A stretch of DNA of 5,722 nucleotides. Origin: Caldifarciminota bacterium UBA2202. GTDB taxonomy: Bacteria; Hydrothermota; 32-111. A program made the translations under genes and the position numbers. The stretch spans positions 1 through 5,722 of the forward strand of contig DCUY01000034.1 of NCBI GenBank assembly GCA_002327905.1, written 5' to 3'. The number at the start of each line of letters is the position of its first letter. The stretch's first letter is position 1. The notes beneath the pieces are model-generated. The model was not told the DNA's origin. It worked only from the letters and a program-made list of their open reading frames with translations, and ran no database searches. Below are positions 5,700-5,722 of the stretch, in pieces.

Positions 5700-5722
5700 T
5701 TGTTTCGCGGCACGCGGGTGTA

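Overview
The window contains two long reading frames, both on the minus strand. They occupy about 85% of the DNA, and both encode exported proteins that end in a type IX secretion system (T9SS) type A sorting domain. Together with the moderate-to-low GC, strong AGGAGG-type ribosome binding sites and an N-terminal domain of the NIGxxITNFG type in the upstream gene, this points to a bacterium of the Bacteroidota/FCB assemblage or a nearby candidate phylum (WOR-3/Stahlbacteria, KSB1 or Cloacimonadota-like). That placement is inference; no rRNA or other phylogenetic marker is present.

Layout in the direction of transcription, right to left. (1) 5672-5699: a degenerate tandem heptamer tract. (2) 5510-5671: a 53-codon remnant that resembles part of a bacterial transcriptional activator domain (BTAD, SARP-type regulators) and abuts the heptamer tract. 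(3) 5319-5509: an AT-rich control region with a near-consensus sigma70-type promoter (TTGACT, 17 nt, TATAAT), three 10-nt direct repeats just upstream of the -35 box, and a perfect 16-nt palindrome over the -10/start-site region. (4) 2571-5315: a ~914-residue secreted multidomain protein of unknown function with a T9SS tail. (5) 2490-2570: an 81-nt gap with a ribosome binding site and a small palindrome, but no convincing promoter or terminator. (6) 333-2489: a 718-residue secreted protein made almost entirely of fourteen ~42-residue LVIVD-type beta-propeller repeats, again with a T9SS tail. (7) 1-332: a noncoding mosaic of short-unit repeats, including two copies of a composite element (imperfect TTGC...GCAA hairpin, then a shared 60-nt segment, then a TTTTACC-type tract).

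The two genes are probably transcribed together from the 5369-5346 promoter. Their products would enter the periplasm through N-terminal signal peptides, cross the outer membrane by T9SS and end up on the cell surface or outside the cell. No catalytic domain is recognisable in either, so a structural, binding or adhesive role is most likely. Nothing here amounts to a clearly new molecular system. The points most worth checking are the compact regulatory architecture at 5332-5411, the fourteen-blade propeller protein, and the repeat mosaics on both flanks.
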